From Pictodentalium vernedei (lineage: Eukaryota > Mollusca > Scaphopoda > Dentaliida > Dentaliidae): a stretch of DNA of 64,000 nucleotides. Within the stretch, counting starts at the first letter, position 1. Every line of letters starts with the position of its first letter. A program made the translations under genes and the position numbers. The DNA is taken from the NCBI GenBank assembly GCA_031216915.1, contig CM062294.1, positions 167,355,455 through 167,419,454 of the forward strand. The letters run 5' to 3'. The notes beneath the pieces were generated by a model. It made no database searches and had not been told where the DNA came from. It saw nothing but the letters and a program-made list of their open reading frames with translations. This document shows, piece after piece, positions 11,654 to 22,784 of this stretch.

Positions 11654-12013
11654 GGGAGCGCGGTGGCTCAGTAGGTAGAGGTGCAGGCTGCAAGCCGAGA
11701 GGTCCTCGGTTCGAATCCCACCTGCGGCAACCGCGTTGTGTCCTTGGGCAAGACACTTCATCCCCATTGCCCGTGTGGGGGCACGATGACGCCGTGTACT
11801 AAGGCGTACTGCACGTCGATGGTACGCATGTCTTCACCCAATCTAACCCTGCCTGTTCCGCAGTGCGGAGTTACGATGTTGGGGAGCTGGCAGCGTTGCT
11901 CGGTGGTTCTCTCCGGGTACTCCGGCTTCCTCCACCCGTCAAACTGTCACGGTCATGATTAGCCATTGTGCATAAATATGTGACCTTAAACATCAATAAA
12001 TAAATAAATAAAT
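11654..12013 (+). mobile_element. Full-length tRNA-headed SINE with 11-bp target duplication
   Basis: The duplication aatcgaccatc is exact at 11643-11653 and 12014-12024. The tRNA-like head has box A TGGCTCAGTAGGTAG and box B GGTTCGAATCCCA, closed by gcggcaacc. The body has ttgtgtccttgggcaagac, gcacgatgacgccgtgtact and tcctccacccgt. The tail is tgaccttaaacatcaataaa with (aaat)n. This is the best-preserved copy of the main SINE family here; its reading frames are incidental. Confidence 0.92.
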
Positions 12014-12357
12014 AATCGACCATCTGGTTCTTTTTGCGGACGTTACAACCGTTACTTATTCCCAGTCCCTTATCGGACATTCGATATCAGGCGATCTGTG
12101 GGAAGTGCTGAACCGGGAATGACAGTACACACCCACAGAATTTAAACAAATTAAGGGGAATGTGGCGACAATTGTCGTGTTGAATTTCTTTTTCTTTCTA
12201 GTTTAGGATGCACTCCTCGTGCATCCTAATAAATAAATAAAAATATCATCATCATCATGTTTTTTCGGCGTCGTTCTTGCATAGTTTGGAGCGGTAGCTC
12301 ATGCTTTTAAGCCAGATTGAAGATTCTCTGTTCTTGTGACCATCCAGAGTAGATAGC

Positions 12358-12751
12358 AGAGACCTTTCGCACAATGAACGCGACTGATAAGAACAACGAA
12401 TGGGGTATTACGTCACTGGAATATGCGTTCTTCCTATCTGCTGTAGTTTTCCCTTATCCGTAGTTTCGATTACGGCTTCTCGTCAACAACTACAGATATA
12501 TCATACAGCAAACGAAATGTTTGAGAGCGTTTCTGAGCTCCTTAATGTGGAAGATCACTCTAAGATTGTGTCCTTACAGTCTAGTGTCCTTATACTCGCA
12601 GCGACGCGAAGTTTGAACTGAAGGATTTTCACACAAATGGACCCGTAGTCATCAATTCTGCGATAGGCTCTTTTGGCCGCCCGACAAATTTGCGACTGTT
12701 ATTGTTTTTCGTATTTTTTATCAGTCGTCGTTGGTTTTGCGAAAGGTCTCT
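12358..12751. mobile_element. MITE-like element with ~38-bp terminal inverted repeats
   Basis: The ends agagacctttcgca (12358) and tgcgaaaggtctct (to 12751) are exact complements. Pairing continues inward through gcgactgataagaa and its near complement ttttttatcagtcg. The 3'-side target duplication is unclear. The open frame inside (12400-12621) matches nothing I know. Confidence 0.6.
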
Positions 12752-12782
12752 AATATGCGTTCGACTTAGGTGCAATATAAGT

Positions 12783-13431
12783 AAGGAAAATTTGATTACT
12801 TTATTTTCAACCTCTGATATTCCATAAATTCAAATTAAATATGCACAGATAATACATCAAAGTGAGGGTTGTGATAAAAGTAAACAAGTAAAATGTATGC
12901 AATCAACTCACATAGTTTACAGCAGGCACCAATAGCTCCTGGAAGTCTGCTACTGAATTCATACCAGAACTGATAATAAAATAATATGTCTGTGGCTAGG
13001 AAACTTCTTAGAATTCCAGGATTGTTTTCCGATGCAAATTCGTGGTATCGCATGATATGCACATGTCCATCGGCCATGGAACCCATCTTCAATAAAACAT
13101 ACAGACAGTGTTACCCTTTCCCCAAATACAGTGATGTCGCTGTGTTTTGAGGAATTTTGATTTACCTAACGTTGTTCTTGTATGTGGATATCTGAAGAAC
13201 ATTTGGCCACCAGTTGTTCTCCGGAAATATTAGTTTATTATCAGTTCAGGTACGAATACGATAGCAGACTTCCAGGAACCATTGGTACCTGGTGCCAACT
13301 CTGTGGGTTGTTTTCGTGTATGTTTCGCGTTTTATACACCACAGCTTCAATTTTAATGTATAAATTTGTGTTTATTTAATTTTGATTTATGGAATATCAG
13401 AGGTGGGAATTTCAAAGTAAACAAATTCCCC
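12783..13431. repeat. Inverted duplication with related coding-like arms
   Basis: The left arm (about 12783-13020) and right arm (about 13180-13431) are diverged inverted copies: cctctgatattccataaatt against ttatggaatatcagagg at the ends, gaagtctgct against agcagacttc inside. Both arms translate outward-in to related peptides, ILFYYQFWYEFSSRLPGAIG on the minus strand and ILVYYQFRYEYDSRLPGTIG on the plus strand. It may be a duplicated exon or a foldback transposon end. I do not recognise the peptide. Confidence 0.6.
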
Positions 13432-13500
13432 TCAGTAATACATGTATAGCACATTAATTGCAAAGCAACATATCTGCTGTTTGTTTTATGTCATAAATAG

Positions 13501-13659
13501 ACAGAACGCGATGTGTGTTTGAATTGGTGGGTATTTTACTTAACGAGCTGGATGGCGTAGTCATATGTCGCGAGAGCCGTAGGCTCTTGCGACATATGAC
13601 TACGCCATTCCAACGAGTTATGTAAAACACCCGCCGATTCAAACACACATCGCGTTCTG
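13501..13659. repeat. Large palindrome, ~77-bp arms, tiny loop
   Basis: The outer arms acagaacgcgatgtgtgttt and its complement aaacacacatcgcgttctg, and the inner arms ggcgtagtcatatgtcgcga and tcttgcgacatatgactacg, close around gtag at about 13579. A few mismatches are present. It is a strong cruciform candidate. Confidence 0.8.
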
Positions 13660-14449
13660 CAATTCATTTAAATAAACAAATTTTAATTCCGATGTTTAAA
13701 CACAAAGGTGAAGAGTCCGTTTGTTTTGTTTGAAGCTGTATTGATCAAATGGATCGATAAAAAATCAAAGCAACTTTTGGTGAACCAGTGTTTGTTGAAA
13801 TTCGTATCGCTGTTTCTCTTCAGCTGGTGTTCACTCACGCCTAACCATTAGGTGGCTATTACGGTTAGTAAAAATATAAATACAAATTTGGGCAGATTTG
13901 CAAAACAGCGCGTAGAAACGTTTTTAAAAGAAGTTCGAAGCATGTCAAGATGTCCGAAGATTTATCGAAATAAAGTTGACCAATTTAGATGTAACGGGAT
14001 CCGCAAAACGAGACACCCACGTGGCTGGGTTAATGTTGTGGTTGGAAATGAGAGGGGGGTTTTAAAAATATTATCTCATTTTTGTTTAACTGATTTTTTG
14101 TGAGCAGACTTTATTTTGCTTTGGACGTTTTCATTTTCCAACTACGCGACAGACGATCGATAATTGTCTAACGAAATCTGGACACTTTTCGAAGCGTAAC
14201 TAATGACTCGACGGGAAAGAAACTGGTATAAAAGGTGGTGGGAAAAATGTTCTGGCGTGTAAATCACCTGTTGAATACAGAAACATTTATGTCATAGTGG
14301 CAAATTCCTAAAATACAAGGGTTCAAAGTTTAATGGACGTGTGATAATGATCCTTCTATTGCTCGTATTGCCCAACAATTGGCACGTAAACTTTGTATCG
14401 CGATAGCTTGGAATCTGCCGCTTCGATCCATGTACACTTTCCGGGATAA

Positions 14450-14730
14450 TGATGCATTGCATAATCAACAATACCGACATTTCGTGAGTTCACAAAGATA
14501 AGAACCGAAAACTCGTAGAAACGAAGAATTATTATCAACGTTTTATTTATTCAAAAGATAATCAACAATACCGACATTTCGTGACAAGGGATGAAATCTG
14601 ATTTCACATTGATAAGAACACAAAACCAGTAGAAACCAAGGATCATGATCAACGTTTTATTTATTCAAATGATGAGTTCTTTGATTTCACAATGATAAGA
14701 ATACAAAACTTGTAGAAACTGAGAAACATT
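14450..14730 (+). repeat. Direct repeats of ~100 bp, 2.5 copies
   Basis: The blocks ataatcaacaataccgacat, gataagaacacaaaacc, gtagaaaccaagga and atcaacgttttatttattca recur at spacings of about 100-110 bp. A lone fragment (aacgttttatttattccaatgatga) reappears near 15322. Confidence 0.6.
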
Positions 14731-15809
14731 GTCACATAGTTATGACGCCACTCCTTTGTTTAAAAGAAGTGATATATTTCGAACAGTTGACAAGAGCATA
14801 TTCCGTATTCAACAAATATCACCTCAAGCTCTGCAAAACCTGGGCGATGAAGGATATATTTCCAGAACAAAGGCAATGGATTGGGGCAATGTCAGCTCTG
14901 ACGTAAACAAAAACCAGTGAAAACATTTCAGTGATCTGTATCAAAGTGTCTGAATTCATTCACGCGCTATTCTGTACTTCCTCGCCTTCGCCGTCTCACA
15001 CATAAAATAAAACCCCAAAGTACGATAAAAATAACGTGTTCCGTATAACTATAGCAAGATTTTGCTGACTCAAAAAAAGAAAGTATTGAAAAGAATAAGA
15101 AAAAATGTCAAATTAAGTTAATTTAATCGATAATTGATATTGACTCTTTCTTGCCGATTATGCCTTTGTGTTTCTTTTTGTCGTTTTCAGCATATCAGCT
15201 CATGATATTGAACAGAATCTGCAATCGATCGGGCATATTCACTCGGGCAAAGCGCCCGTGAACACTCACGCGAATGTATATTTAATAGCACTTTCTTTCT
15301 ATGATGTAACCTATACGTATTAACGTTTTATTTATTCCAATGATGAGTTAACCCTTTATCCAAAGCAGACGATATCAAAAATCCATTATTTGAACCCCTA
15401 GAAACTGCGTGGCCGCTCTTCCTGCCAGGAACAAGATACGTCATAACGTCTGTACGGTGATCCGGTGTTAGAAACCAAAACTAACACTTTGATTTTTAAA
15501 TTTGTGCAACAATTTATTTGTAGCACTGGGAGGTTCGACAACGAGTTTCCCATCTAGTAATATTTGTAAAACAATGCTGACTCAAGGTATCCACTTCAAT
15601 ATAGAATACTTCAATATAGGTTACGGAATGGACGCGTCATCAGGGTGACGTTGAGCCAGCGCATCGGTACACAGATTGTGCAGTCACGATGATAGGCACG
15701 GTTGCGCTGTTTGTGGCCCGAGTCGCTGACGCGGCGTTTTCCCTACCTTTTGTGTGAATCAGCATGGATCTAATGAGACACGTCCCTAAGCTGTAGTACA
15801 GAAGGCGAA

Positions 15810-15824
15810 GAAATGATGATGATG

Positions 15825-15857
<33 letters not shown>
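15810..15857. repeat. (ATT)n microsatellite
   Basis: atgatgatgatt passes into a run of attattatt. Confidence 0.9.
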
Positions 15858-16028
15858 TTAACACATCCTAATCAAAACAGCGCCCAAGTGGCCTTTGGCT
15901 TTGAATATTAATTGATTCAAATCGAGAGAGATACAGAATGCAAAAGGGACATCAACAGCTTTTCTTTCTTTCTTTCTTCCTTTTTCTGTCTTTCTTTAGT
16001 GCTACATATTCATATTTATTTATACACA

Positions 16029-16035
<7 letters not shown>

Positions 16036-16114
<79 letters not shown>
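16036..16114. repeat. (AT)n microsatellite, ~79 bp
   Basis: An uninterrupted AT dinucleotide run. Open frames across it on both strands (poly Tyr-Ile) are artefacts. Confidence 0.95.
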
Positions 16115-16119
<5 letters not shown>

Positions 16120-16304
16120 ATTCAAATAGTTTATTTTACATTTATGAATTTCAAAAACTTGTTTGTTTCGCCATTGTAACATTTTCTGTATTCATGTTAT
16201 GGGAGCGGAGGTTTCTACTTAGTGGAAAGCACTTGTCCTCCTATCCCTTTTGCTCAATAGTTCGGGCAAATAAAAATATGTTTAAAGTTTAAAGTCATAA
16301 GGTC

Positions 16305-16482
16305 ATTAAATAGGATGGCTGTTCAATAAATGTGGGGGTAGACCAATGAATATTTTCAACGTGCAGCCACGAGGCTGCACGTTGAAAATATTACTTAGTC
16401 TACCTCAAATAATGAATATGGATTCTTCTTATTGCTGTAATTGAACTGGCATGGACGATACCATCAGAGTTCAAAGGGTTAA
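16305..16482 (-). mobile_element. TTAA MITE, family A
   Basis: It ends in gttcaaagggttaa. The palindromic core caacgtgcagcc-acga-ggctgcacgttg lies at about 16358-16384 within longer arms. The far end is shortened. Confidence 0.75.
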
Positions 16483-16489
16483 TATTATT

Positions 16490-16612
16490 TGTTCGAATTG
16501 TTCAAACAAATTACAAACAAAACCACATCGTATGACCAGTCATTCGAACGAGCTCGTTGGGCTCGTTCTAATGAGGGGGTCGCATGATATGGTGTTATTG
16601 AAATATTACGTG
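16490..16612. mobile_element. Remnant of a TTAA MITE centre, family B/C
   Basis: It keeps the central palindrome gaacgagctcgttgggctcgttc flanked by a gaccagtcatt-type arm and gcatgatatgg. The termini are missing. Confidence 0.5.
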
Positions 16613-16650
16613 GACAGATGCGGCTGATTCATTAGTTAAATAGTTAAACT

Positions 16651-16970
16651 TCCATCCCTGTCCGAGACGACACGCGTTGTGTCCTTGGGCAAGGCACTTT
16701 ATATCCATGTTGCCTACATGTGGGCACGACGACGCCGTGTACTAAGTCGTACTGAACGTCGATGGTGTACATGTCTTCAATCGCTGTAGCCCTGCTTGAG
16801 CGAAGCTTGAACAGAGTTAGACTGTTGAGGAGCTGACAGTTGCTCGTCGATGCTGGGTAGTTCTTTTTGGGTACTCCGGTTTCCTCCACCCGTAAGACTG
16901 TCACGGTCACGATTAACCATTGTGCATCAGTATGTGACCTTAAACACCAATAAATAGTAATAGTAAATAA
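16651..16970 (+). mobile_element. 5'-truncated SINE with 12-bp target duplication
   Basis: An exact duplication aatagttaaact flanks it at 16639-16650 and 16971-16982. The element starts within or just after the tRNA head (gacgacacgcgttgtgtcct) and carries the gcttgagcgaagcttgaacag variant of the body and the tgaccttaaacaccaataaa tail. The duplication shows that the truncated form itself was inserted. Confidence 0.88.
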
Positions 16971-17112
16971 AATAGTTAAACTATGGGTAAGGGCACTTGT
17001 TTGATAATGTCGGTACAGGGTAGGTTTAGTCATGTCCGATTGTGGAAGAGAGTGTGAAAACCTGATTTGTCCCGACTGTGATGGCTCAACTGAGTTCCGA
17101 CTGATAAAATAT

Positions 17113-17237
17113 TTAACCCTTTGCCCAACGTAACGCAAAAATCAAACAGCGCTATTCACAAAAAATGAAAAAAATTAGTTATTCAAGAATTTTGTTTGCA
17201 AGGTGTCGTCTGCTTTTCTTGTTAGGTAAACGGTTAA
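17113..17237 (+). mobile_element. Internally deleted TTAA MITE, family C
   Basis: TTAACCCTTTGCCCAACG is at one end and taggtaaacggttaa at the other, 125 bp in all. The central gaacgagctc palindrome seen in 245-bp relatives is gone. The remaining middle (cagcgctattcacaaaaa, then attagttattcaagaattttg) joins the two half-arms. Confidence 0.8.
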
Positions 17238-17500
17238 CCATCAGTATCAAAGCATGCCTCGCTGATAGCAAGAAGCTTGATGGTATAGTTGGAATATTAG
17301 TCTCAGAGATTATAGTGCAAAATTCGGATGTCTTGGAAATCTTTCTTTGGATAAAGTCGTGGCGCGTGGGCTTCCCTACTTCATAATTCATTGTGTCATA
17401 AGCAGATATGGGGGTCTGTCTCAGGTACAGTCCGCTCTCAGACATGATAAAGTTCGTCAGCTTTCTGGCTACCTTCTCCATTTTATTCATTTTAGTTTTC

Positions 17501-17505
17501 ATGAT

Positions 17506-17572
<67 letters not shown>

Positions 17573-17575
17573 TTT
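17501..17575. repeat. (TTTA)n microsatellite at a SINE 3' end
   Basis: About 18 copies of tttatt/ttta form the reversed tail of the minus-strand SINE that follows. It is an expanded SINE tail. Confidence 0.95.
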
Positions 17576-17896
17576 TTGTGTGTGTTTAAAATCACATATT
17601 TCTGCACAGTGGCTAATCATGACCACGACAGTTTACGGGTGGAGGAAGCTGGAGTACCCGGAGAGTACCACCGAGCAACAGTCAGCTCCCCAACATACAA
17701 ACTCCACACAAGCAGGGTTAGCATTGGTTGAAGACAGGCGCAGTACGCCTTAGTACACAATACGACTGTGCCCCCAGCTGGGCAATGGGGTGACGTATCT
17801 TGTCCAAGGACACACCGCGGTTGCCGCAGGTGGTATTCGAACCAAGGACCTCTCCACTTGCAGCTACACTTCTACCTACTGAGCCATCCAACCCCC
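17576..17896 (-). mobile_element. tRNA-headed SINE, minus strand
   Basis: Read on the minus strand it has box A TGGCTCAGTAGGTAG, box B GGTTCGAATACCACC, the ttgtccttggacaag-type body and a tail running into the (TTTA)n tract. The head is intact (to about 17896); the body has small changes. Confidence 0.85.
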
Positions 17897-17932
17897 TAGT
17901 CTTGATGATAGAAACGGCGTTGTTGAGCCACA

Positions 17933-18181
17933 TTACCCCTTTACCCAACGAATCGCCCGCATCCATCCGCGTAATATGCAAATTCTGCAGCTGAATAAAT
18001 ATTATTTTTCGAAAAATTTCAACAAAACCGTATCATGTGACACCACTTTGGAACGAGCTCGTCGAGCTCGTTCCAAAGAGGGTTCACATGATATGGTTTT
18101 GTTGAAATTTTTTGAAAATATTTAAAAAATGATATTTAAAGTAATAAATTTTGATATCGTCTGCGTTGGGTAAAGGGTTAA
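17933..18181. mobile_element. TTAA MITE, family B
   Basis: The 5' end reads ttacccctttacccaacgaa with a damaged TTAA; the 3' end is gcgttgggtaaagggttaa. The palindromic centre is ggaacgagctcgtcgagctcgttcc, and the flanking arms ttcaacaaaaccgtatcatg pair with catgatatggttttgttgaa. Confidence 0.88.
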
Positions 18182-18424
18182 ATCTTTAAATCCGTCTGTT
18201 GCTGGATCCGTCATTGCTCGAAGACGTACACGAATTTATTGTACTCTGTGGCGAAAACCTGATCAGTCTTCGTTTTGTGGGGTCGTATATTTATTGATTA
18301 ACTATGTAGGATTTCATTTCAAAAGTTCAAGACAAATTTATTGTTGACCCACTCGGAAGCGCGGTGGCGCAGTGGTTACAGAATCGGACTTCAAACCGAA
18401 AGGTCCATTGATCGCTCCCCGCTA

Positions 18425-18937
18425 CACTGCAAAAAATATAGGTTCTCTTTAGAACCAAAACTGGTTCTAATCTTGTCCCTGAGATGGAACCAGTTTTGTT
18501 TAAACAGTATTTATTTCAAATCAAATAAATTTATAAAGATTAACATTAATAATTAACATAATTAAACATAAATTGCGAGGGTTTCAGCCGTAAGTTTAGA
18601 GCTTATACGAAGTTGTCTCAAATCATTCTTAAGCAAAGGAGATATGAACAGTTGGCATATCGAACCAGTTTTGGTTCTCTTCAGAACCAAAACTGGTTCG
18701 ATATGCCAACTGTTCATATCTGCTTTGTTTCAAAATCTTTGACGACTGCGATGAATAAGATCCAAGTTTACTGCTGAATCTACTTCAGTTCATGTAATAT
18801 TCTGTTAAAATTGAATGCTAATCTTGGTAATTTTTTTTTGATTTGAAATAAATACTATTTAAACAGAACTAGTTCCATCTCAGGGACAAGATTAGAGCCA
18901 GTTTTGGTTCTAAAGAGAACCTATATTTTTTGCAGTG
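18425..18937. mobile_element. TA-flanked foldback MITE, 513 bp
   Basis: The terminal repeat cactgcaaaaaatatagg is matched by cctatattttttgcagtg and flanked by TA on both sides. The outer repeats are about 65 bp. A second inner palindrome (about 18640-18725) pairs gatatgaacagttggcatat with its complement around cttc. No coding capacity. A Tc1/mariner-type origin is inferred from the TA. Confidence 0.85.
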
Positions 18938-18972
18938 TAGGAGCAACTGCGTTGTGTCCTTGGGCAAAGCAC

Positions 18973-19221
18973 TTAACCCTTTACCCAACGAATCGCCCGC
19001 ATCCGACCGCGTAATATGCAACTTCAGCAGCTGAAAAAATATTATTTTTCGAAAAATGTCAACAAAACCACATCATGTGACCCCTCTTTGGAACGAGCCC
19101 GTCGAGCTCGTTCCAAAGAAGGGTCACATGATATGGTTTTGTTGAATTTTTTGAAAAAATTTAAAAAATGATATTTAAAATAATAAATTTTGATATCGTC
19201 TGCGTTAGGGTAAAGGGTTAA
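18973..19221. mobile_element. TTAA MITE, family B (inside a SINE)
   Basis: Both TTAA copies are intact (18973-18976 and 19218-19221). The ends are CCCTTTACCCAACG and cgttagggtaaaggg. The centre reads gaacgagcccgtcgagctcgttc. The host SINE sequence continues on both sides. Confidence 0.92.
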
Positions 19222-19470
19222 TCACGATTTCCCACGTAGGGCGACGGTGGTGCTGTGAACTAAAGCGCGCTGCACGTCGATGGTGCATTTGTCTTCAACT
19301 AATGCTAACCCTGCTTGTGTGGAGTTAGTACGTTGGGAAGCCTGGCAACTGCTCAACGTTGCTCGGTCGTTCTACTCGGGCACTCCGGCTTCCTCCACTC
19401 GTAAAACTGCCCGACACGAGGCGACCCTGACTGTCGAACGTGTCGTAAAAGCCCCAATAAATAAACAAAT

Positions 19471-20310
19471 TGTTCACTCACACATTTGAAGTATTGCTTT
19501 ATATCGTAACGTTAGTAATGAAGTATAGTTTAGCAAGGGCTAATTACTGATGTGGACCGGATGAACGCTAATGTGAAATATATTAGGACTGTTTGAATTT
19601 ATTAGATCGTTAAAGCAGGTAAAGCTGTATTTTTAGAAATTATATTAATTGATTTTGACCCGTGTTCACCTTTGGTAGTATTAGGTAGTTTTTACATGCA
19701 CACTGTCACGGAATCATAAAGACGTTTGTGGCATAGTGGGCGTTAATTGACGTGGCTCAAGGTTCGTCTAGTGGTTTATAAAACCGTTCTGACTTATTAC
19801 CAGAAACGTCTTTGGAATAAGGGTGTGGTTCTTATAAGTTACAGGCCCTCTGATCTGTGTGCTCCCTTCTGGCTTCTGGTAGCAAAGTTTAGGTTTCAAT
19901 GTACTCTTCGTGCTCTCTTAACAGCCATAGGAAGGTGTAAAATTACCTCCACTTAGACCATTGGAGAATACTTTAACAATTATGTTTCTCACGATCCGCC
20001 ATCCCATGCAGTGCTTGCCTGGTGTAGAACACCAAAATAAGTGTGGATGAGTGGCGTTAGAGAGAAACCCTTTGTAACTCACGTCAACGAGTAGCTACTA
20101 CCTTGACAGTTTTGTATAAAATGCTCTTCTATTGGATTGTATACTTGCAAGCGCATCTTTTGTTTGCATAGAACAATGGGCCATTGATTGATAGGCAGTT
20201 GAAACCTTTACTGACCCCATCAACAGTTTCTCCATATACAATGGTAAGTTACAGTACTAATATCGCTTGCATTCTCACCAGATTTCTTGTGTTTCAAGCT
20301 ACAGTTTAAT
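19471..20310. other. Unassigned stretch
   Basis: No repeat of a known family and no recognisable coding exon. The frame at 19747-19956 has no family signature. Confidence 0.4.
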
Positions 20311-20530
20311 TTAACCCTTTGAACACTGATGGTATCTTCCATGTCAGTTCAATGGCAGAAATTAGAAGAGTGCATATTCATTATTTGGGGATAGACCAAT
20401 TAATATTTTCAGCGTACAGCCTTAGGGCTGCACGTTGAAAATATTGATTGTTCTGCGCCATACGATCACTTGGCAGCCATTATACTTAATGAAATTATGA
20501 AGTATCCTTTTCCTGGGCCGGAAAAGCAGC
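20311..20530 (+). mobile_element. TTAA MITE, family A
   Basis: It begins TTAACCCTTTGAACACTG. The palindromic core is caattaatattttcagcgta-cagcc with the complement ggctgcacgttgaaaatattg. The 3' end diverges after aatgaaattatgaag. Confidence 0.75.
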
Positions 20531-21652
20531 CTCTCGGGCTTTTAAGGTCAATACTTTCCTGTTCTAAAGGATTATATTCTGCTTGCCGAGTTCTTTAAGT
20601 ATTCTCGTATTATTTTACTTGTATTTACTATAGGCTCTAATGACCAATTAATACTCTACGTAACAGAAAATATTTCACTGCAGTCTGAATTTTGCAACAA
20701 TACCAACTATTATATTTTTCCCTGGTTCTGTCTGGAAATTACGTATTTCTACCACAGCAAAACCGCCCATCAATTTACAGCTTTCTCTTGATCAGCGATA
20801 ACCACTAGCATCAAGTCAAAAAACCCCATAAAACACAAGGTATCCCGAATTAACCCCAGATTTTGGTTATGCACAACTAACTTCATCTACTTTTGAAATG
20901 TTTCGTTGTTATGAACTGTTGCCTGAGGGAATGTTTATGGCAAATGACTAACATAAGTTGAAACGGTATGCGTTTTCATTTTGCGTTGATACGGTATGTG
21001 TTTTCATTTTGCCGGTCCTATGTTTTCGTTTTAGAACTATTAGCCGAGACGCTTCTATTCGCTTCCGTACAATGCTCTTTGGTATGTTGATTAGCTGTGT
21101 CTCACGCAACATCGACATGGGATTATTTTATAAAAAACACCATATATTTCAAAATGAGGTTAATTACGTAACGTTTTTAAAACTAATATCTCTATATATT
21201 TCAATTCAGCCTTCTGAAAATTTAAATATTTCCATAATGATTTTATGTCAAAAACCACGTTTAAAAACCGTTTCCTCACATTTCTGCCCAAAATAAAAAT
21301 TGCAGTGAGGCTACTGTCGTGACGGCCTGAAAATCATGTTGCGATTTCTCTGAAACTTCAGTATTTTATAGACCATTAAAATATAAGAGGTCATAATTTC
21401 AATTTATCGTTTTTTTTTAAATTTCTGACAAGATATTGCTCTGTTTCAAACTCCCCAGTTCCTGTAACCGTTAGCACGAACGATCGAATCGACGTTTAAA
21501 AACAATGTCAAACATTGAGATACAGATTAATACAATAGTCAACTGATCTGCGTCCTCGGATTTCGCAAAGTTGATGAGACCAGGTCAGTCAGATGAAACG
21601 AGACTGAATATTACAAACCAGACTAAATGACTGCTGTATTAATTTGTTATTA
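20531..21652. other. Unassigned stretch
   Basis: The frame at 20958-21296 has no recognisable domain. A short duplicated phrase (cggtatg-gttttcattttg) occurs near 20963 and 20992. Confidence 0.4.
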
Positions 21653-22388
21653 TACCTCCCGCGAACGAAGTTCAGGGGGTATGTAGGAATCACTCTTTCT
21701 GTCTCTGTCTGTCTGTATGTCTGTTTGTCCGTTTGTCTGTTTGTCTGTGCAAGTCGTGTCTGGCTCAGAATTTTTGATGGCCTTGAAGAATATTAATGAT
21801 ACTTTGTAATAATGTTACGCACCACCAGGGGGTGTGTCGCGAATGAGGTTGGAATGCCTGTCTATAAGGTCAAGGTCACAGACTTAGTTCAAGTTCAAAT
21901 ACACCCACATCCCAATCCATCTACATGTATAACAAGTCGTGTCCGGCTCAAAACTTTTGATAGCCTTGAAGGATATTAATGATACTTGGTATTAATGTTG
22001 GCCACCATTTGATGGTGTGTCGCGAATACGGTCGGTTGGAATGTATGTCTACAATGTCAAGGTCACCGAATTAGTTCAAGCCTACATACCCACACATCCA
22101 AATCCAACTATAACAAGTCGTGTCCGGCTCATAAATTTTGATGGCCTTGAAGGTTATTAATAATACTTGGTATTAATGTTGCCATCACCAGAGAGTGTGT
22201 CGCGAATAAGGTTGCGATGCCTATCTACAAGGACTAGGCAACAGACATAGTTCAAGTTTGCATACCCTCACATCCCAATCCAACTATAACAAGTCGAGTC
22301 CGACTCAGAACTTTTGAATATCTGCAAGGATGTTAATAGTACTTGGTATTGTTGGTGCCCACTATCAGAGAGTGTATCGCGGGAGGTA
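21653..22388. mobile_element. Tandem ~175-bp repeats bounded by short inverted termini
   Basis: TACCTCCCGCGA opens the block and TCGCGGGAGGTA closes it. Between them are a tctgtctgtctg-type stretch and four diverged units carrying acaagtcgtgtccggctca, gatggccttgaaggat, gtgtgtcgcgaat and caaggtca. The inverted ends around an array suggest one mobile satellite-like unit rather than a simple satellite. Confidence 0.7.
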
Positions 22389-22540
22389 TTCTTGGTTCCT
22401 AGTTGGTATAGGCCACATCTTGTTACATGACAGCGGATCTTCAAGAATTGAAAACGACATCTGAAATGTAAACAAAAACGAAAGAAAGGACGTTTGTCCA
22501 TAACGTTGAGCGCCAAGGCACTCGACTTTTTATATCGCGT

Positions 22541-22784
22541 TTACCCTTTACCCAACGTAAGGGCCAAAACCAGCCAGTGCTATTCGCTATTCACAATTCA
22601 ATTTTCATTATTTTTAAAATTGTTTTGTTTCAAAAACATAGCTTATGACCCCTCATTGGAACGAGCTCGTTCCAATGAGGGGTCATAAGCTATGTTTTGA
22701 CGCCAAAAAAATGAAAAATTTAGTAGTTATTCGTGAATTTTATTTGCAAGTGTCGTCTGCCTTTCGTGTTAGGTAAAAGGTTAA
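22541..22784. mobile_element. TTAA MITE, family C
   Basis: Ends are ttaccctttacccaacgtaa and taggtaaaaggttaa. The perfect centre cctcattggaacgagctcgttccaatgagg lies within arms aaaacatagcttatgacc and its complement. Confidence 0.88.

Larger units (their letters stand above)
18355..19470 (+). mobile_element. SINE carrying two nested MITEs
   Basis: The head (gaagcgcggtggcgcagtgg..., to about 18422) is interrupted by a TA-flanked palindrome (18425-18937). The body resumes gagcaactgcgttgtgtcct, is interrupted again at TTAA by a family-B MITE (18973-19221), and then resumes atcacgatttcccacg through gcacgtcgatggtgca to the tail ccaataaataaac. Removing both inserts gives a contiguous SINE of about 350 bp. 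The tail belongs to the tgtccgacacgag/gtgtcgttaa subfamily. Confidence 0.88.

Noticed and set aside
15912-16182. Overlapping open frames on both strands across the (AT)n tract
   Set aside because: Translations are Tyr-Ile repeats of a dinucleotide microsatellite.
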